Positions 61,524 to 64,000 of a stretch of 64,000 bases of DNA are shown in pieces. Positions within the stretch are counted from its first letter, which is position 1. The number at the start of each line of letters is the position of its first letter. Source of the stretch: Burkholderia gladioli (GTDB taxonomy: Bacteria; Pseudomonadota; Gammaproteobacteria; Burkholderiales; Burkholderiaceae); NCBI RefSeq assembly GCF_000959725.1, contig NZ_CP009323.1:2790001-2854000 (forward strand). Reading direction: 5' to 3'. Below the pieces are notes generated by a model that was given only the letters and a program-made list of their open reading frames with translations, ran no database searches and was not told the DNA's origin. Made by a program: the position numbers and the translations under genes.

Positions 61524-61529
61524 TACAAT
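61524..61529 (+). promoter_or_regulatory. -10-like TACAAT upstream of the Nramp gene
   Basis: TACAAT at 61524-61529 fits a sigma-70 -10 box 46 bp before the start codon. The -35 is unclear. No Fur, MntR or manganese riboswitch motif was recognised. Confidence 0.35.
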
Positions 61530-61574
61530 GCACGGGTTCCACCGTGCCGCTCCCTTTTTTCTCGCCCGCCCCCG

Positions 61575-62888
61575 ATGCCGCTGCCGACCATTCCGACCGC
61601 CCCGTTCTGTCCCGCCGAAGTGAAGGGCAGCATCACCATCGATGCCCGCGCGCCGTGGTCCCAGAAGCTGCGCCGCTTCGCCGGCCCCGGCCTGCTGGTG
61701 GCGATCGGCTACATGGACCCGGGCAACTGGGCGACCGACATCCAGGCCGGCTCCGAATTCGGCTATTCGCTGCTGTGGGTGGTGGCCTTCTCGAGCCTGG
61801 CGGCGATCTTCCTGCAGATGCTGGCCGCGCGGCTCGGCCTGGTGACCGGGCGCGACCTCGCGCAGGCCAGCTACGAGCGCTACGGCCCGTTCGGCAAGTG
61901 GCTGCAATGGGTCACCGCCGAGATCTCGATCATTGCCTGCGACATCGCCGAGGTGCTGGGCTGCGCGCTGGCCTTCAAGCTGCTGCTGGGCGTGCCGCTG
62001 GCCTGGGGCATCGTGCTGACCGCGCTCGACACGGTGATCGTGCTGGGCCTGCAGGGCAAGGGCTTCCGGCAGATCGAGGCGATCGTGCTGGGCCTGATCG
62101 GCACCATGGCGTTCTGCTTCGTGGCGCAGGTGGCGATGGTGCCGCCCGACTGGCACGCGGTGGCCGCGGGCCTGGTGCCGGGCAACCCGGGCCATGACAG
62201 CAAGGACGCGATCGTGCTGGCGCTGGGCATCGTCGGCGCGACCATCATGCCGCACAACCTCTACCTGCATTCCTCGGTGGTCCAGACCCGCCGCGTCACC
62301 GGCGGCGAGCGCGGCCAGGTCCGCGACACGCTGGCGATGGTGCGCGTCGATACCTGGGTGTCGCTGCTGGTGGCGATGTGCGTGAACGCGGCGATCCTGA
62401 TCCTGGCCGGCTCGGCCTTCCACGCGGCGGGGCATACCGGCGTGGCCGACATCGAGCAGGCCTACCAGCTGATCACGCCCCTGGTGGGCGGCGGCGCGGC
62501 GATCCTGTTCGGCATCGCGCTGCTGGCCTCCGGGCAAAGTTCGACGCTGACCGGCACGATCGCCGGGCAGGTGATCATGGACGGTTTCCTGCAAGTGAAG
62601 ATTCCCTGCTACCAGCGTCGCCTGATCACGCGCGGGCTGGCCCTGGTGCCGGCGCTGATCGGCGTGCTGGTGCTCGGCGACGGCTCGGTCGGCAAGCTGC
62701 TGGTGTGGAGCCAGGTGCTGCTGAGCCTGCAACTGCCGTTCGCGATGTGGCCGCTGATCCGCTCGGTCAGCGACCGCCGGCTGATGCAGGACAACGCGAT
62801 CGGCCTGCCCGCGCGCCTGTTCGCCTGGCTGCTGTTCGCCGTGATCACCGGCACCAACCTGCTGCTGGTGACGGGCGTGGTGGGCTGA
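61575..62888 (+). CDS. mntH: Nramp-family divalent metal (Mn2+) transporter
   Basis: This 437-residue inner-membrane protein has eleven helices. Metal-binding helix 1 is GYMDPGNWATDIQAGSEFGY (about 45-64) and helix 6 carries GATIMPHNLYLHSSVVQTRR. Both are diagnostic of proton-coupled Mn2+/Fe2+ uptake. I start at the ATG at 61575; a longer frame to 61428 reads through the promoter. It stands alone between the agmatine deiminase and the cysteinyl-tRNA synthetase genes. Confidence 0.94.
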   Translation: MPLPTIPTAPFCPAEVKGSITIDARAPWSQKLRRFAGPGLLVAIGYMDPGNWATDIQAGSEFGYSLLWVVAFSSLAAIFLQMLAARLGLVTGRDLAQASYERYGPFGKWLQWVTAEISIIACDIAEVLGCALAFKLLLGVPLAWGIVLTALDTVIVLGLQGKGFRQIEAIVLGLIGTMAFCFVAQVAMVPPDWHAVAAGLVPGNPGHDSKDAIVLALGIVGATIMPHNLYLHSSVVQTRRVTGGERGQVRDTLAMVRVDTWVSLLVAMCVNAAILILAGSAFHAAGHTGVADIEQAYQLITPLVGGGAAILFGIALLASGQSSTLTGTIAGQVIMDGFLQVKIPCYQRRLITRGLALVPALIGVLVLGDGSVGKLLVWSQVLLSLQLPFAMWPLIRSVSDRRLMQDNAIGLPARLFAWLLFAVITGTNLLLVTGVVG

Positions 62889-63317
62889 GCGGCCGGCGCC
62901 GGGCGGGTTTTGCTTCCTTTGGCGAGGTAAAGCCCGACGATGCCGTCGATTTGTTTCCCATGTATTGATTGAGGCTCGGCTGGCCGGGCGCCCCTTGCCG
63001 TGCTCCGCTTGTGAATTGATACGTTATATCGTAACATCGCCTCTCGCCGGCACATCACGGTCGAGTTCGTAGCGAGACGCCATTTGCCCGGCGGTCTTTG
63101 TCGCCGCACGTGCCGCATCCAATGCGCCCGCCGGCAGCCATGCCCAAGGCAGCGCGTCCATTCCCGGACCGATTCCGTGCGGACCACCTCAATCCTTGCA
63201 GAGACATGTCGGCATGAATCCCGCTCGCACAATTATTTCGTTTTCCGAAATGACGACGAGGCATGCGGACTCGGAAAGCGCAGCCGCGCAAGCTTCGCGT
63301 CCACGGGAGATGCCCGC
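62889..63317. other. intergenic region with Zur-like box upstream of the cysteinyl-tRNA synthetase
   Basis: This 429-bp region contains the Zur-like dyad (63023-63035), a perfect 6-bp inverted repeat (ATTTCG 63235-63240 with CGAAAT 63246-63251) and a short ORF overlapping the synthetase start. AT content is higher around 63005-63040. Confidence 0.5.
63022..63036. promoter_or_regulatory. Zur-box-like dyad
   Basis: CGTTATATCGTAACA contains GTTATA, one central base, and a right half (CGTAACA) that matches TATAACA at five of seven positions; GTTA and TAAC are exactly symmetric. This fits the zinc-uptake regulator consensus TGTTATAnTATAACA. It is about 280 bp upstream of the zinc-ligand-deficient cysteinyl-tRNA synthetase. 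Confidence 0.5.
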
Positions 63318-63321
63318 ATGA
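63214..63321 (+). CDS. short ORF overlapping the synthetase start
   Basis: This is a 35-residue frame (MNPARTIISFSEMTTRHADS onwards) whose TGA overlaps the synthetase ATG (ATGA). Its Shine-Dalgarno sequence is weak. It may be a coupled upstream ORF or chance; I cannot recognise a product. Confidence 0.25.
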   Translation: MNPARTIISFSEMTTRHADSESAAAQASRPREMPA

Positions 63322-64000
63322 ACGCGCCGATCCAGCTCTACAACACGATCACGCGCGAAAAGTCGCCGCTGCGCACGCCGGTGCCGGGGCGAGTGACCCT
63401 CTATGTCGGCGGCCCGACCCTGCACGACCATGCGCACCTGGGCAACGTGCGCCCGGCGGTGGTGTTCGACGTGCTCGCCCGGCTGCTGCGCCTGCACTAC
63501 CCGGACGTGCTCCATGTCGGCCGGCTGGCCGATGTCGACGACCGCATCCACGCGGCCGCGCTCGCCGCCGGCGAGTCCGTCGAGGCCTTCACCGCGCGTT
63601 ATCGCGACGCCTGGCGCGAGGACCTCGACGCGCTCGGCGTGCTCGCGCCCGACGTCGAACCTCGCGCGAGCGAGCAGGTGGCGGGCGTGGTCGAGCAGGC
63701 CGCGCGCCTGCTGGAACGCGGCCATGCCTACATCGAGGCCGGGCACGTGCTGTTCCACGTGCCCTCGTATCCCGGTCATGGCCGGCTTTGCGGCCGCCCG
63801 GTGGAGGACATGATCGCGCTGGCGCGCGGCGAACCCGCGCCGCGCCGGCGCCATCCGCTCGATTTCGTGCTCTGGAAGCCGGCCGAGCATGGCTTTCCGG
63901 CATGGCCCAGCCCCTGGGGCGCCGGGCGTCCCGGCTGGCACGCGCAATCCACCGCGGTCCTGGAGCGCGAGCTGGGCCGCGAGATCGATATCCATGGCGG
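63318..64000 (+). CDS. cysS: cysteinyl-tRNA synthetase paralogue lacking zinc ligands, 3' truncated by window
   Basis: The first 227 residues of a class I cysteinyl-tRNA synthetase are visible: QLYNTITREKSPLRT, LYVGGPTLHDHAHLGNVRP (HIGH-type motif HLGN) and LDFVLWKP. Canonical enzymes bind an active-site Zn2+ that recognises the cysteine thiol with Cys28, Cys209, His234 and Glu238 (E. coli numbering). Here Cys28 is Gly31 (YVGGPT instead of YVCGPT) and Cys209 is Ser211 (GWHAQST instead of GWHIECS). Such zinc-independent paralogues are known in zinc-starvation regulons and would back up the main enzyme. The rest lies beyond the window. Confidence 0.9.
   Translation, partial: MNAPIQLYNTITREKSPLRTPVPGRVTLYVGGPTLHDHAHLGNVRPAVVFDVLARLLRLHYPDVLHVGRLADVDDRIHAAALAAGESVEAFTARYRDAWREDLDALGVLAPDVEPRASEQVAGVVEQAARLLERGHAYIEAGHVLFHVPSYPGHGRLCGRPVEDMIALARGEPAPRRRHPLDFVLWKPAEHGFPAWPSPWGAGRPGWHAQSTAVLERELGREIDIHG

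Noticed and set aside
61367..61574. Manganese riboswitch or MntR/Fur box before the Nramp gene
   Set aside because: I could not find the conserved yybP-ykoY elements or a convincing dyad.

Overview
The window is about 64 kb of very GC-rich DNA (strong G/C at third codon positions, short intergenic gaps). Gene content points to a Burkholderia-type betaproteobacterium: an Rhs toxin tip with immunity gene, many LysR regulators, DUF4148 and DUF3455 proteins, CDP-diacylglycerol pyrophosphatase, and a Pseudomonas/Bordetella-like nicotinate pathway. Species is not decided; the plant-associated gladioli/glumae/plantarii group is a guess. I recognise no rRNA, tRNA, CRISPR array, insertion sequence or phage.

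Layout. (1) 1-3.7 kb: 3' part of an Rhs/YD-repeat toxin, a probable Imm22-like immunity gene and an overlapping unknown gene. (2) 3.8-11.5 kb: catalase, cyclopropane fatty acid synthase, CDP-diacylglycerol pyrophosphatase, an ECF41-type sigma factor with its AhpD/CMD partner, a LysR regulator and a GNAT enzyme. Two ECF41-like promoters with identical 16-bp spacing lie before the sigma gene and the LysR gene. (3) 11.5-20.4 kb: an envelope/oxidative-stress locus with a GT2 glycosyltransferase, cytochrome b561, CHRD protein, two paralogous anti-sigma-like proteins, an ECF sigma factor, a TIGR03118 lipoprotein, a Tat-exported Fe superoxide dismutase and a DUF3455 lipoprotein. Three of its transcription units share a 10-of-10 identical -35 block (CGATGGAATA) with a GTTnTG -10, suggesting a local sigma regulon. 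(4) 20.4-26.5 kb: GNAT, PRC-barrel, ferritin-like protein and the NHEJ pair Ku-LigD. (5) 26.7-38 kb: TetR, VOC, O-methyltransferase, YghU-like GST, an alcohol dehydrogenase with a coupled short upstream ORF, methylmalonate-semialdehyde dehydrogenase with divergent LysR, an MscS-type channel and hydroxymethylglutaryl-CoA lyase. (6) 38-44.4 kb: a LysR-controlled operon for 5-oxoproline use (VOC, PxpB, PxpC, PxpA, MFS transporter, DUF1445 hydro-lyase).

(7) 45.5-58.7 kb: a complete aerobic nicotinate catabolic cluster. NicT imports nicotinate, NicA/NicB hydroxylate it at C6, NicC makes 2,5-dihydroxypyridine, NicX opens the ring, and NicD, NicF and NicE give maleamate, maleate and fumarate. A MarR regulator (NicR-like) sits beside nicT, and the same short operator-like sequence recurs in both divergent promoter regions. 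The molybdenum subunit is unusual. An intact, stand-alone 790-residue Moco subunit lies in the nicEDXF strand, while the gene after nicA carries three c-type hemes behind a shrunken Moco domain that lacks its N-terminal half and catalytic Glu motif. A 3' fragment of an xdhC-like gene follows it.

(8) 58.9-64 kb: a small unknown protein, LysR with divergent exported agmatine deiminase, an Nramp manganese transporter and, cut by the window edge, a cysteinyl-tRNA synthetase paralogue that has lost two zinc ligands, preceded by a Zur-box-like dyad.

Short tandem repeats are frequent: (CCAAGC)20 between convergent genes, (GATGGC)13 encoding Asp-Gly inside the Moco subunit, five 11-bp units at the end of cdh, and degenerate 11-bp units before the TetR gene.
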